Assembly: GCF_041296385.1 (NCBI RefSeq)
Contig: NC_091017.1
Coordinates: 8,922,001 to 8,986,000 of the forward strand
Direction: 5' to 3'
DNA from: Aphelocoma coerulescens
Lineage: Eukaryota; Chordata; Aves; Passeriformes; Corvidae
Length of the DNA stretch: 64,000 nt
The notes under the pieces were generated by a model, which was given only the letters and a program-made list of their open reading frames with translations, was not told the DNA's origin and made no database searches. Positions 1 through 14,100 of this stretch are shown one piece after another. A program made the position numbers and the translations under genes. Within the stretch, counting starts at the first letter, position 1. Every line of letters begins with the position of its first letter.

Positions 1-951
1 GACAAACTTGCAGTTTGATAAACAGTGTATAGATTGCATAGTTGAATTAGACAAGATCAAATTAATTCTGTCGCATAAAGTGGATGTTAATTGCATTTAT
101 TCAGTCTGATCATTAAAAGACTGGAGAATCCTAGTCAGAATTATGAATTAGTGTGGCTGAGTCCAAAGGACATAGTAATATGTGTATTTATCTATGTCTT
201 GAAATGTACTTTTGGATTTTATATATGTGACCTGTGGTGTGCCTTTAGGGAAATTTCACAAAAAGGGAGATTGCCCCAATCTACCTTACATTATGTACAG
301 TTTGCATATGTCACAGTTTTAAACTCAAGCACCACATAGATTGGTGTTGGGAGGAAAGGGTTAAAAGAAGAAGATTGGTGAGGAGGGTGTAGATTTCCTC
401 AAGTGACCTTGCAGCTGGGAATACCAAGGCCTGAAAAATATCAATGTAGGAAACCCCACACCTTTATGCCTACTGCTGTTTGTCCTCTCTCTGTGTTGAG
501 AAGTAAAATCTCTGTGTAAAGACAACATCAGTGTTTAGAGGGATTTGGAGGCACTCTCACAGACACACCTGAGCTCCCTGTTTTGGGAGAGCGATGAAAG
601 CTCAGAGGTCACAGAACACAGAGAGGAAATCACAGATGGTGTTCCCACTCCTGTGTCGCCGCCCGGGTGCTGCTTCAGGATCCTCCAGTTTGCGAGGTCA
701 TGAAATAAATCTGCTCTTTGCATTTCAGCCCTGGTTCTACGGTTGTCCCAGTCACCTGCCTGTGTCAATTCACACAGTTGGTTACATTTTTCCAGTGAAA
801 TTCTTCTCTGTTATTAACTCAGAACCTCCAGCAAGTGAATGAGGATGGCCGCCGTGGGTGTCTCTCCCTAAAAGAACCCAAACCTGCCAAGTAGCACAGT
901 GCTACTTCACTACTTCTATACAGGCACTAAACAGGAAGCTACTCCTGGGCC

Positions 952-983
952 ATTTGCTTACTGATGTAAATCAGTAAGCAAAT
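952..983. repeat. Perfect inverted repeat, 14-bp arms, 4-nt loop
   Basis: The arm ATTTGCTTACTGAT (952-965) is followed by the spacer GTAA and then by its exact reverse complement (970-983). As RNA or single-stranded DNA it would fold into a 14-bp hairpin. The match stops sharply on both sides (C at 951, A at 984), so it is not the stem of a longer element that I can see. No gene or transposon lies beside it. Confidence 0.9.
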
Positions 984-2352
984 ACCTTTCATGTGGTAGA
1001 AGGCTTCACTCTAGTTTATATGACATTTGAGATAGACTTTCAGAGACAAATTTTTACAGTGATGGTTTGAGAAATAGCAATATGCCTTTGGGAGAAGCCA
1101 GTCTTGATACTGTATTTGAACTAAATTTGAAATTCTAAAATTCATGTTATTGTTGTGGGGTTTTTGTTTTGTTTTGCAGTCAGGTTGGTTGACAAAGTAA
1201 AAACTTCGATAAATTTTGAAAGGAGACCTCTAACATTTGAAACTCATATGATCATACTGAAGATGATTCAAAACAAAGATGTGGTGTGTCAATAATCAAC
1301 AGATAAATTACAAAAATACCAGCAGTCCTTGAATATTTCTATTTAAATGAAACTAGCTAACACCAGTGTACAGGTAATACAAACTGTATTTTTACAAGTA
1401 TTGTTCTGATCTGTCACCTTCAAAACCTGTTGGCTGTTGACTCCAAATTTCTTTGTTGCAATATTTATAAACCTGCTCTCATGTGTCTTCTAAGGAAATG
1501 TGAATTAGCCAAATAATGAAGCTAAAATTATAATCTGTTTGATAGCTGTTTGAATAGAAAATCAAAAACTTGCTGTTATCCAGCAGCACGCCAGAGACTG
1601 CCTTCTTTTACCTAAAGGTAGTCATTTTATTACTTGTAAAGATAAAGACTAATTAAATGTTACACAGCCTTTCAGTAATTCAAAAGCTCCACTAATGAGA
1701 AGTACCATCCTGTTAAAAAAAATTTCAGGCAGACAGTTCTGAAGAATGAAGAGAGCCCATGGAAGCAAAGAGCAGCAGGTGCTGCCAAAGTGGCTCTCGG
1801 CAAGTCAGTGTGACCACTCTCTGCCACTGGGACAGTACCCAGTAAGAGTATTTGGTGGTGGTTTTAGAAATACTGATTTAATGTCTACATCTCATAAAAG
1901 AAATCTTAGTGTTGAGGAAACTGCTAGAGCTCTTCAGCTCCATTGTTGGAAGTTACATAGGATCATCATGGATAGAGCTCACAGAAGACCCATCCACTTC
2001 TAACACTGAGAACAAATTTGCACAGATCATCCCCTGTGTCCTTTAATACCTGCTGCTTTTGACTGTGAGCAGCAGGCATGTATCAGACCACTCTTCCTGA
2101 CAGTTTTTGGGTTCAGTGCTCATGAAAAAGCAAGGTGGCTATGGGGCAAAGTGGAAAGTAAAGATACAAATCGTTCTGGGTTTCTAATATTCCTGCCAGC
2201 ATGAATATGCTGTATATGTATGCATGTATGCATATAAATATATATACACCAGAAGCCACCTTCCATTTCCTTCTATAGTTTTCACAGAAAGACAGAATTG
2301 GAGGCAAATCAGTTTGTGCTTGGAGACATAGGCACAAATGTGCATGAGTTTG

Positions 2353-2380
2353 TGTATATCTATATATATATATATGTATG
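2353..2380. repeat. TA-rich dinucleotide repeat
   Basis: A short run of alternating TA sits within a wider TATA/TGTA-rich patch (about 2208-2410). Overlapping minus-strand frames rich in Tyr, Ile and His come from this simple repeat and are not genes. Confidence 0.75.
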
Positions 2381-5300
2381 CCAAAGTGTGTAGATAGATG
2401 TCTGTGTGTACGCCGTCTGTACTCACCTACACACATTTTATGTGCCTGTATATGTTTGCATATTTTCTAGTGGTCTGACTGATTGTAGGAAGAAGAGGAT
2501 TAACATATGATTACCCTGTGCACTCCCATTGGGGTCATTTTACCTTGGACTAGCCGAGTCCCTCTGGATGGCAATGAGATAGAAAAGCTCTGTATTTGGA
2601 ATAGTTTTGTCAGCATTGTCTGGAGCAGAGCCCTAAATGAAGGGAAGAGAGCTTAATCCTCTCCTCCATTCAGATGCATGATGGGGGGAGCTAGAAGAGG
2701 AGCTGTCCTAACTGCCCAGGGGCTTCTTTTTTGGGGAGACAGACATCCCTGGCTGTCTGGCTCCCCAAATGTGGGGATAAACCCTGCTGGAAAGGGGTGA
2801 GCGGCTCATTTTTGAAGACACAATTGATAAAGTCAGGGATGAGGGTGCCCCACCCATGAAGAATGCTGAGGGCACAAGTTTAACTGTAGGTTTATCCATA
2901 TATTTTTGGTTGGTATTTCTTAGAATTAAGTGATTGCAATACAGGGTCTTTTGTTTAATTTTATATTTTGATGAGTAAATGCAGTCAAGGTTATTCAAGC
3001 TAAGTGCTGAGTTTCATTAAATCAAAGTGAATGAAGGGTTAATACCTCATCCTTGGAGTTTGGAATGACATTTGAGCATGAAAAGCAAGTTTCATTTAAA
3101 TGTGAACCTTTGCAAATTATATTTTCTGTGAACTGGTGCCAACTCGATTACAGAAACTGCTTTTGTACTGATCTGGTTAGTAAGCTGCCTGTTTGTTTTA
3201 AATCTAATACAAATGCTTAAATTTAGCGACATGCATATATTGCATATATTCATTGGCTTTAAGTATTGGAGATTCTGTCATTCTTAAATAGTCTGTTCTG
3301 GGAGATATTGTAAGAAATTAAAAGTGACCTTTACATCAGACTTCTTTAGAAGGGTTAAACACAGACAGAATATGCCAAACTGAATTAATTTTTTTAATAA
3401 GCTGAAGGTTTTTACTGTTGGGTCCTACAAAGGACTAAACTTTATTCAGACTCTCCCCTTTATATCTCTAGAGTAATGAGAAATAGCTGAATTTATGATG
3501 AGAATTAAAGCTAGCACAAAACCTCTGATATCTATTCCCCTTCATAAGGGTCAGTGATTCTGTTGATTTCCAGTTTAATAAGTTGTACATTTCTCATGAT
3601 GTTCATCACTGTTGCTGTGGGTTATGTTCAGAGAGACACTGGCAGTGGAGCAGCTTGCTGGCACCTTGATAAGAGGTTACCTAGCAATGCCATGCCAGGT
3701 GGAACATCTGTATGTTCCCCACAGAAAAAAAAAATTACCTTGCTGCACAGTCTTGTCAGAAAACAAAAAGGCCAAGGGTATCATCCTGCACGGAAGTTAA
3801 AAAAAATGCTTTAAAAAAAGAGAAGTCATAGGAACTTCAGTCTTGCTTTTAAAGTCTTTCTAGAAGAGGCAAAGAAATATTTTTAAAATATTAATAATAA
3901 AAATACCCTTTGTTCCTTCTCAGTAACAATGACATCAATAACCTATAATTAAGTCTGGCTTACTTATCTTATGCTCTTCCAGTGTATAAAGAACATAAAA
4001 ATATTTGAGCTTCTAAAAGTCATGGGTCCTTAAAATCTTCTGTTTCACTGTTTGGAGCTGAGAGGACTCAGTGAGAATTTTCCTCAAGAAAACTATATAT
4101 GGTTATATCTCACAAACAAGTTCCCTGAATAGTGAATTGCTTTTCCTGAAAAAACTAATTGTTGAAAATGTGTGATATGAGGATGGTCTTTGAGTAATCA
4201 TTGCCTTGATATGTGGAAAAAGTGCATACAGACATCCTGTATTCCTTATTTCAGCCTCCCATTGCATTGATTGTACCAGTAAACGGGTATAGAAATAGAT
4301 TTTCTTTAACTTTGTCAGATAAATTCAAATATGGCACAAAATCTTTTCTTCAGAGTTAGTTTCATATTTCTGTGAGCTGCTTAACTCCAATTTCCTTGTT
4401 CAGTATTTCTTTGCCAGAAATAAAGTGGATTCCATCAACAAGCTAAGATATAAATCTTGAATGACTGAGACCTTTGGGAACTGGTTGGAATAATGGATTG
4501 AATGTCATCTGTGTATGCAAAGTTGACAGAATCTGTCAATCTTCAGGAAAGCTTTGAGGTGGGTGTGTGTTTATATACCTGTGTGTCTGAGGTGACTGTG
4601 CTGGGACAGTCGTTAGCTTAAGTGACGTTACATTTGGATCATTAATCTGACCCCTCATTCTTATGATGACTATCAGATTTCAGGGAATAGTCACATGTTC
4701 CTTTTGAAAAGAGCTGGAGTAGTTTAAGTATCTTGAGACCCACTACTCCCATGTAGAAATTGTTTGCTTCCATAAAATTGTGACCTGGGTGTGCCTTCAT
4801 GAACTGCAATGCCCAATGCCCAAACCTTCATGTTCTTTACACCTTTTTGACTTAATTTGACTCCACTGGTGCAGAAAAGCACTTCTGACTTTCCCCATTG
4901 CCAGCTGAGTTTTGTGGTTTATAACTTCCAGCTGGGGAGTGGTTTGGCCCAGCTGTAGGTGACAGCATTGTTAGTCCCCCTTCTATACCTAGGGAAAAAC
5001 GTTTCTATCTGTGTCCTGAGTAAACAAGGGAATCAGAGATACCTGCAGAAGCTGAAAATTTCAGAGAGCTTTAAGAGAAAAGGATTTTCAGGAAAACACA
5101 CTCTTTCCACTGAGAAGACTTCCACTGAGAATCTCCCCACTTCCCAGGTGAATGTAACCTGAAACAGAAAAGTGTGAATCGTGCTGCTGATCTTAGCAAG
5201 TGTCCGCAAGTATCCTCCTCCCTTCGGCCTAGAGGCAGCACCAGAGAGACTGTGATGGGCCCTGACAAGGGGGGTTTCAGCACAGGGCTTCAACAAGGGG

Positions 5301-8068
5301 TATAGACACTGCTACAGGAGAGGGTCTGTTGTAAGCTGAGCACACTGAACAGAACATGGTAGAAAACAGTGCAGAGCAAAGCCTCTGGTTTCGCTTCTGA
5401 GACTGTCAGCAGCCCTCTGGCTCCTCTGAGACACTCTGCTCTCGTGACATGGGGGTAGGCCTGTACTTTGCCAAAGATCACCCTCATTTATTTGTCCTGT
5501 AAGACATTTTGGTCCTTTCCAGAAATACAAATTATCCCACCTTCCAGTACATATGACAGCTTTCAAGATCTGACTGTAAAAGGGAGCAGAGAAGGGAGAG
5601 GGCAAGTGGCTCCCCCACTCTGTTGTGGCAGGGAATGCTTACCCGGTCAAAACAGTTTCCTCCTTGCATACATTAACTTGTTTTGTCTCTTTAATCCTCA
5701 GCTGTGCTATCTGACCTGAGCTAGCCAGCTTTCCTTACCCCTGCCTTTCTGATGGCTTGTTGCTGTTTGAGTTCATCTAGTAATTGATTATATTATGTTA
5801 GAATGATGGATAGTTGTAGGCAGATGAGAAGCAGGTAGATATTTGTTACTGCTTTCACAGTTAGCATTCAAGGACAGCCTACTGCAAGCTTCACTGGAGC
5901 CACTGCAAGGGCTTCTTGAGAACTGGTGAAGGAGCTCCCTCCTTCCAAAAGGAGAACATTTGTAGGGAAACTTCCTCTTTTCCCAAATAAAAAGTCTTAA
6001 AAACTGCAAATAAATAGAATTTATATGATAAACATTATCTTTTTCTCCAGGTTTATTTTGCAGTAACATGTCTGTGTAACTGTGGTTTATCACTCCCAAG
6101 AGAATTACTTAATTCATTGCAGCTTTTAACATTGAATTTCTTGCACAAAGGAGATGTCAAGTGCATTGTCTTTTCTGTGTTATGTTATTTAGCTTTATGA
6201 ATAGGTCAAAAGGTATAATGATCTTTGTTACTCCAGGACAGAGGAAGAGTCCTCAGAAAAAGAAATAGAAAGGTAATTAATTTTTTTTTCCATTGCTAAC
6301 AATGCATAATATATTAATGACAACCCTCACATGAACCAGTGTCCTTAAACTTCAGATTTGAAGGTATTTATAATTCCAGAGCACATCAAAGGATTATTAG
6401 ACCTCAGTTTAATATCTGAACATTAGCACAAGGACAGAACACTTGTGGATTCTAGAGAAAAATCCTAATTCATTCACTACGTCTCAATTTAACAGCTTAT
6501 ACTATCCCTCAGGTACTGGATAGTTTCCCACAGCTGGTAGACAGCAAACCCAGGCAGAACTCCATAAACATCGATCATTTATTTCATTGCAAAGCTAACT
6601 TCTTTAGTTTAAATTGCAGATGAGATTGATTTGAACCAACCTGACAAAGTTTGCAGTGAAGTAAATTAGGTACTTTCATCTCTACAGCTTTAAAGCTCAT
6701 CTGTGAAAAGTGGGCAGGTGGGAAAGAGCAGCTCCTCTGGAATTAGTCCAGTTCAATAAAATGGTTGGATCTAAATTGTCCCATGGGAGTGTGCCAAGAT
6801 CTCTCTTCCAGGGGATGAATAAGTTCATGGGCCCTTACACTCCAGTGTCAGCTCCACAGACATGCTACATGTCCCTCATTTTAGACATGCCTCTAAAAAT
6901 CTGAGACATGCACTGGAGCAGGAAGTAAATCAAAATGCTGTTGTATGTAGCTTCCAAAAGGGATTATGTTTAAATTTTCATTGTGAATGTACATTTTAAA
7001 AATGATTAGGAATGTGTTCCAAGAATTTCAGTTGCCTTTGGTTGTTTACATTTGTTTTACTCAGGATCCTCTACCTAACCAGTCTTTTTCATTTAGCCCA
7101 GAAAATACATAACTGGATACTTTCTAACCACCTATTTTTAGCACTCAGTATCTCACTTGCTAAAGAAAAAGGCAAAAATTTATGAATTTGCTGAATGCCA
7201 CCACCTTTTAGGCTGTATGGAAACAATTAGGTCTATTAGGAAAAGATATTTTTGTACAATTTTTAACCATAATAAGAAATATTGAAAGAAAATAATCAGC
7301 TTCTAAATTAGAGCAAATATCTGAAACAAGGTTCATAAGTTGGATTTCACTATGGCTCAGTTACACAAAACATCTAAAAATTTAAAGGTAAAGGTTGGAA
7401 CTCTTAACGGAATAAATTAACAGTACAAAACACCTTATCTGAAGGATATCAAACACCTAAAAATATTACTAATAGGTAAATCAGAGAACTGGCTGCTCTC
7501 TAACTAGTTTGTTGGTATTCTCAAAGGAGGCAATCATTATGTAATTATTTTCTTGAAGCAAACAGCATCATCAACCACTTTTTTTTAATTTTATGACATG
7601 CTAATTTCCCATCTGTCCCAAGCAATATCGACTCTACACTTTAGTTCATCCACCATAGCTTAACAGCAAAATTGCAAGAAATAAATATCTGTTCAGTCCT
7701 TCTGAAGGTTAGGTTTAGGTGAGAATGATCATGTTGTTTGGATTGGAGGGAGCATTCCCTCTCGAACATGTCTCTAACGTTTGTTATTAATGCCTTCATG
7801 CTGACAGTCACCAACAAAAACCGCTTTCTTGCTCTGGAAATCCAGGCCCAGACGCTGCCAGGATTTGTAGTACTTATCCCTAGCAACTTCAGCAGGTGCA
7901 AACAGATGGCTGACATTTCTGTTAGGCCATAAAATGCAGAATACTACTGTCCTGCTATGCCTAACAGGAATCAATTAAGTATGAAGCAAGACACCAGGCT
8001 ATGAATCACAAGTCATTTGTTTCTTGTAAATTGCATAGTTTGTTGGGGGTTTTTTAATGCTTTGTTTC

Positions 8069-8111
8069 ATGGACGCCCCCGGGATGGCAGGAAAGGCAGC
8101 AAAAGAGAGAG
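8069..8111 (+). other. Candidate first coding exon (unconfirmed)
   Basis: An ATG in fair context (TTTCATGG) opens 14 codons reading MDAPGMAGKAAKER, then meets a near-ideal donor, AGAG|GTAAGT, with GT at 8112-8113. An in-frame upstream ATG lies at 8057. The stretch is locally more GC-rich (GACGCCCCCGGG) than its surroundings. If spliced it would leave phase 1. I do not recognise the peptide as the start of any known protein, and no promoter or CpG island precedes it. Such a pair can arise by chance in 64 kb, so this is a prompt for transcript evidence and not a gene call. Confidence 0.2.
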
Positions 8112-8119
8112 GTAAGTAC

Positions 8120-11100
8120 TTGAAGCAGTTAAATTGGAAAGTGAGATTCCCTGTTAAAATCCCTGAGAATAAAGCTGGTTTTGGAGGTTATTGCCATATT
8201 CCATCTCTGATGTCATGTTCCTTCTTGTTTGATCTCCTGAATGCCTCCCTAAAATATGCTGGATCAATTACTTATGCTGTGTTTATATGGCTAAACCTGG
8301 ACCAACACAAGTAACTATAACCTTTCTTGAAATTATTTTTCTGAGCTTGATCCTTTCACTAATGCTTTAAAAATAGTTCTATCAGGACAACTAATAGATG
8401 CAGAAATCCACAGCAGAAGGGGCTTCAAGGGATGTTTAAGAGATTTTTAGCTACCTTTAGGAACTCATAGTCTAATATTTAGACAGAACAGAATTTCTGT
8501 AAACAGAGGCAACTGAGTGGAGAAAGGACAAAATGCAGAAAAAACTTCAAATATGAAATACAAAATTAAGACAAAGAGGAAAAGATTATTAAGAATCTAA
8601 AAAAGCTCCACTTTTTTTTTTCCTGGTTCCAATTTGTAGAGTGAAATGTAAGAGGAAGGTATAAATATAACAATAGAAATTTCATTTCACTTCATGCTCC
8701 TGTTTTATGTCTTCAGTTTTCTCTGAGCCAGTCACAGGTCTTTGCTAATTACTGCCAGAAAGGTGAATAAACAGCAAAGGAAAATAAGCAAGATTTGTGT
8801 ATAGGGTGAGTGTGGTGACTTATCTCAAAAGAATAAGTTGATATGATAAGGTTTTGAATATGAGCTGGCAACTGCTAGTAAGTTTGCACTGCCTGCTTTT
8901 AACCTTTAATCTGTGAGAATGCTGTGAATAGAGATTAATTTCCTCTACTTAATGTTTATTTTTTCAGTGCCTTCAAATTGGAGCTGTCATCATTAGTGTT
9001 TTGAAAAGTTGTTCATTTTCCCAGGGCTTTCTGTTGGTTTCTGTTTGTCACATGATTCACTCTTCCATCATGGAAGAATGGAGAATCAGTGGAGGCCTTT
9101 TTTCATGTTACTTGAGAAAGGAGGATTTCACAGTCTGGGAGATTCAGGGTAAAATGTTCATATTCAAAGACTATTTTACACCTTTCAGATAGCCTTGAAC
9201 TACCTCAGGTTCTGACCTCTAGCAGTTAACTTCCAAAATATAAGTCATGAGAAGAACACATTGAATCCAGAGGAAGTGATCAAATCCATAAAAGTTGGTG
9301 CTGAGCATAAGTGTTCAGATCTATATTTACCAAAATTCTTGTAAAGCAGAGAAATTCCAGTAAGTGTTCTCATTTGCATTCTCCACTCCCACCATCTCTG
9401 TGCCTCAAACCACAGGAGTCATGGAGCTTGGGGATTGCACCTGTGGTGTAAAAACCAAAAGTTTAATGGCTGATTGAATCTTAGCAACCTAAAAGAGCAG
9501 CTCAGCCTCATAAATGTAATAGGTCAGAGCTCTTTAGTTTTCTCAGTATCCCTTTAATAATCCTGCATGAACTCCAATGGATACCTTGTCATTCACTGGT
9601 GTAGGGCATAGCAGCTGGATTTGCCACCCATCCTCTTATCCATTCACATAAATATTACAACTTTCAGGTTAATTGTTAAATGTCATTGGTTTTCCCTAAC
9701 TCCCATGGCTATCCAAGTGAAGAATGTTTAAAATTTTTCTATTCAACAGAGGAAATGTTAAAAATCAGAAAAATGCAGATTTGTTCAAAGTATCTTTTTG
9801 TTTTGAGGCAAAGGGAAAAATGATTTATTCTCACAGACAAGATATGTTTGCTTTTCCATGATTTTCTTGCAACACGAATAAAATATGAAAAATAAAAGTG
9901 AGTCTCTATAAGCAACCAGTTCAAGTCAATATTCAAAGAGAAAAAATCATGTTTTATTGTGTATGTGATGTCAGTTAAAACCAAGGAATCTTTGCATATT
10001 CCCAAGTAGAAACACCACATATGGTTTCAGTATATAGCCCCTACTCTGTTAAAAAAATAAACCAACTTTCCTATCATCTTTTTTTAGGAGAAGGAAACTG
10101 TTGAAGAGACATTTGTCAAAGCTTGATCTGATGTTGGAAACATGCACTGAAAACATAAAATAAGTTGCAAGGAATGCATATAGAGACTGATAGCCTGCCT
10201 GTCATGAATGCTTTGAAATATGTATTTCCATTTACCTTCTCCAAAAATTAGAAAAAGCACCAAAAATGAATTTCTTGTTACTAGGTGGGCAGGATTTGCA
10301 ATGGAATTTGGAAGCAATTTATGTGATGGAACTGGCAAGACACACCTGAGAGGATATGGAGACACTGGGGAGCTTTGAAGGAAAGTTATATAAATGTGAA
10401 GTAAGAATGAAAGAAGGGAAAAAGAAATGAAGAAAAAAATAATTTAAATACCTGAGGGCAAGGTAAATGGAAAGCAAAGGCTTCATATTCTTTGCTGTGT
10501 ATTCTAGGACCCAAGTAATATGATCAGAGTGATTTTTATTTTCTAAAACCAAAAGAAAATGTCAATGTAAATTTGTTTCTGGCAGAGGAAACATGTTTGA
10601 GGTTTCCTCCATCACTCATTAGCAAATGGCAGTGCTCAAATAGTTAGGAAGTTTAATAGGACAGGGTGTCTTATTTATGAGTTCCTCTAGAGAAGGGTCA
10701 TATTCTGCAGAGAAAATGCTTTCTGTCTTTCACCTGGTGGAGCTAATTTTTAACTCTCTTTAAAAGACCATGGGATACTCATGGAAAGTATTAATTTAAC
10801 ATCCCTAAGCTTGCACCTTTTTTCTCTGTGCTTCTGCCACTGAGGTTTTGGGTTGCTGTTCTTCTTGTGCAGTTTCAGTCAGCTTCTTTGATATGTTAAG
10901 TTTGCTGTTATCAGTACACCACGTTCCTTGGATATTTTCTGCACCTTTTACTGGCAGCAGCATGAATAGAAATATAATTCTGACATTAATTAGCTGAGAA
11001 TGTGTTCATCACTGGAGAAGCAAAGAAATATATTTACAGAAAATCATTCAATGCGAGTGATTTTTAAGGCTCTGTCCTGACTATTGGTTTTAAACACCGA

Positions 11101-14100
11101 AAAAGAAAAAGGTAGCTGGGATATCTAAACAAGCTGAGAAAGCCACAATTGAAAACAGACTAGGTAGAGTGGCTAAGAAGCAGCCTGCTTGGTACAGCAG
11201 ACTGGAGGGGCTTTGTTGAGGGTCATTTTTGCCCTTTGGCAGTGCAGTCACTGTGCTCTAGTGGTACTGTCAGAGTCAGAAACCTACTAAAACAACTCTT
11301 TGCTATGAATGACTCCACAGCAGGCTATCATGAGACAGTGTTCAGATTGTGATGAAAAGCACAATGATGTGGTTATTTATACTCTTATTTTGCAAGAGGA
11401 AGTGTAGATATTTATGAGTGATTATGAGTGATACTCTGGTTCTCGCAAAAGGCTTCTAATTTCTCGTGACTTACCATAAAGTAGGGATGAATAAATTGAA
11501 ATTCAAGAAAAGAAATTAAAGAATTCCACATCCCTTCAGAGTGAGGGAAAGGTAGCAAGCTGAAAGTAGAACTGGGTTGTCCATGGGGAGCATGCTGCCT
11601 GTCTCTCCTGAGAGTGGAGGTGGCTCTCCTGGGCATCCTGGTTCTTTGGGAATCAGTTTGATGATGTGCTGGACACTTATCCAAGTCCTACGCTGATTTA
11701 GATTACTGAATGCTTGAGACCTGTGGTCTCAAAAATGAAGTTGTAGCAACCCTGACATAAACCTACTGAAAGAGCTATACATTTCTGATGTGAATAGCTG
11801 ATTTCAGTTCTGTTGATACTGTAGGAAAAGGAAGATCTAAATGCTACATGGGAGATGGTGTGAATCGACACACTGTTAACCATAATTAGCAATTACAGTT
11901 AATCGACACATACAGGGGGACCTTCAATCCACTGCCGAGGTGAAAAGAGTCGATTTGTTTCATTCCCCAACCCAAAACTTAACCAGCCACAAATGAGTAC
12001 AACAGATGGGCTGAATAGAGAAATTAGAAGACAACAACAGAGACTGAAAAAGGATGTTTGATGTCACTGACACAAAAAAAAAGCCTGAGATCCTGACATG
12101 CAAAAAAAGAGAGTGCCAGAGAGATGAAAGAATTTGGTGAAGGCAAATGAAAATAAAAAAACTGTTATAAGGTATTCAAAATGTAGAAGAGAACTATCTT
12201 CAGTAAAACTAAACCATCTCCACTCAAAAGTAAAAGCTAAAAGCAGAGAAAGGCAAAAAGTCCAAGTAAGGTACTAGTTGTATTTCCTAAGTGAGTGAAA
12301 AGGTTATTTCTGGCTCTACTGAAATTCAGCAATGGACACTTGTTTTGAGTGTACAGTCCACGAAAAAATGTTTTCCTTGACATATTCAGCTGAATAGTAT
12401 AGACCTTAAATTTTACCTCTTCTAGGAAAACCTACAGTATTGCAAAAAGAATATATATAACAAAATATCCAAACATTAGTAAGAACTGATGATCGTTTAT
12501 ATTCAGTTTAGCTTTAGTCGCACTAGTGGAAAAGGCAGTGAGCAGAATAATGTTAGGTATGGGAAAGGAGAATGTTAGAACAGAAATCACCACAGGTTGA
12601 AATCAGAGAGCTACAGCAACCAGAAGCAATTCAGAGCTGTATTAGCTACCTTAGATAGGATAAAACAGTCTTAATTAAAAGTAACTGCATTTACTTTGGG
12701 TTTATAGACAGTAAATTAATAATATATACTAATATGCTAATATGTGTGCTAATATATACTAATATGCTACCATTCGAATAGCAGCTCATTCACGTTGCTA
12801 TCTTCAGCTAAATCTCATCCTTATTTTTAATTAATTTTTGTCACATATTATTGGATTAGACACTAACACCCAAATGTTTGCTAGGTTCTGTGTTCTGTTA
12901 ATGCAGAATTCCTACATTCTTACATGTTTCTTTGTGGTCTTGCCTTTTTTTTGTATTCTTTTCTTTTCTTTTCAAACATACCTCTAATTAGTTCTCAATG
13001 TCCTCTAAAGATTTACATTTTTTAAAATGGATGTTCAGCTTTCAGGCTGTAATACCATGATCTTCAGGCCTCTTTTTGAACACTGGCAGTACTGCTGAGA
13101 TTCTTCAATGCCTTGATAGATTTGCTTGGGATACTCATTGCTGGACCTGCAATCCTATGTACCAGTTATCTCAGAATTGTTGGCTTGAGATTTTCCCATT
13201 CCTTTACCTCAGTACATTCAACTACTTACATTATTATTCTTTTAATCATGATAATTTCCTTTTCTGTAACTTTGTTCCCAGTGTGTCTCATGCTCTCTTC
13301 TCTAGCTCAGTTGTTCCCACTGCAAGCTGAGGCAATCTATTCACTCATTTCAAGGCTACACAAACCTCTCTGCACAGATTCTGACAGTGGAAGGTCCAGT
13401 TTTATACGTTATCTCTCTTTGCCTCTTACAGCCTTTCATGCTTCCAATATATTCTGCACCAACACTTTGTGCCTTAATTTTTCTGTTCAGGGCATGCAGT
13501 TCAATACTCTACTTCATTAGAACTCATCCTCCAACATATCTCTGGCACTGTAACTCTGTTACTTTCAGAGTGCTGCATTTCAGCATTAATTCTGTTTCAT
13601 CATTTTGCTCCCTAGATACTTGGAATTTCTGTACAAACATTACTAACTTGTTCATATTTTCACAGTTTCTCTCCCTCTCTCCCTCTGTTTCATTGAGAAT
13701 ATGTTTTCTAACTTTCAGTGATGACATACATGCCATTTTCTACAGCAAAGGAAAATAACAGGAATTTAGGGGGGACACATAGCTCTGCTAGTCTGTTTAG
13801 GTTAATCTTTTGTCAGTGTGAAAAGCAGCCTCTAGTTTCTCTAGCCCACAGTTATGTTGATTTCTTCTGTCAAACTCTTTGGAGCAGGTGATTTGACTCC
13901 AGTATGATTTCTGCTAAGACATTTTTAACAAACTTTTTCTTCCCTTCAGTGTAAGAAGAATTATCCAATGGTTTCTGTTAGTGTTCATTTTCAAACTATG
14001 GACTGCATTTTGATTTAATCTGTGCTAAACTCTGTTTATTTGATATGAAACAATACTTTTTACTTTGGTGGTATGTTCTGCTTGAGCTAGTCAACTTGCT

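Larger units (their letters stand above)
1..8050. other. Noncoding stretch, no gene recognised
   Basis: AT-rich, CpG-poor unique sequence. I read the open frames on both strands (for example 1746-2003 plus, 5312-5605 minus and 5788-6099 minus). None resembles a known family, has a convincing splice or start context, or exceeds about 107 codons. It holds a perfect inverted repeat at 952-983 and a TA-rich simple repeat near 2.35 kb, listed separately. No CpG island, tRNA or transposon end was seen. Confidence 0.7.

Noticed and set aside
13076..13758. Overlapping hydrophobic frames resembling membrane proteins
   Set aside because: The region is pyrimidine-rich, so Leu, Phe and Ser dominate several frames at once, which indicates composition and not coding.
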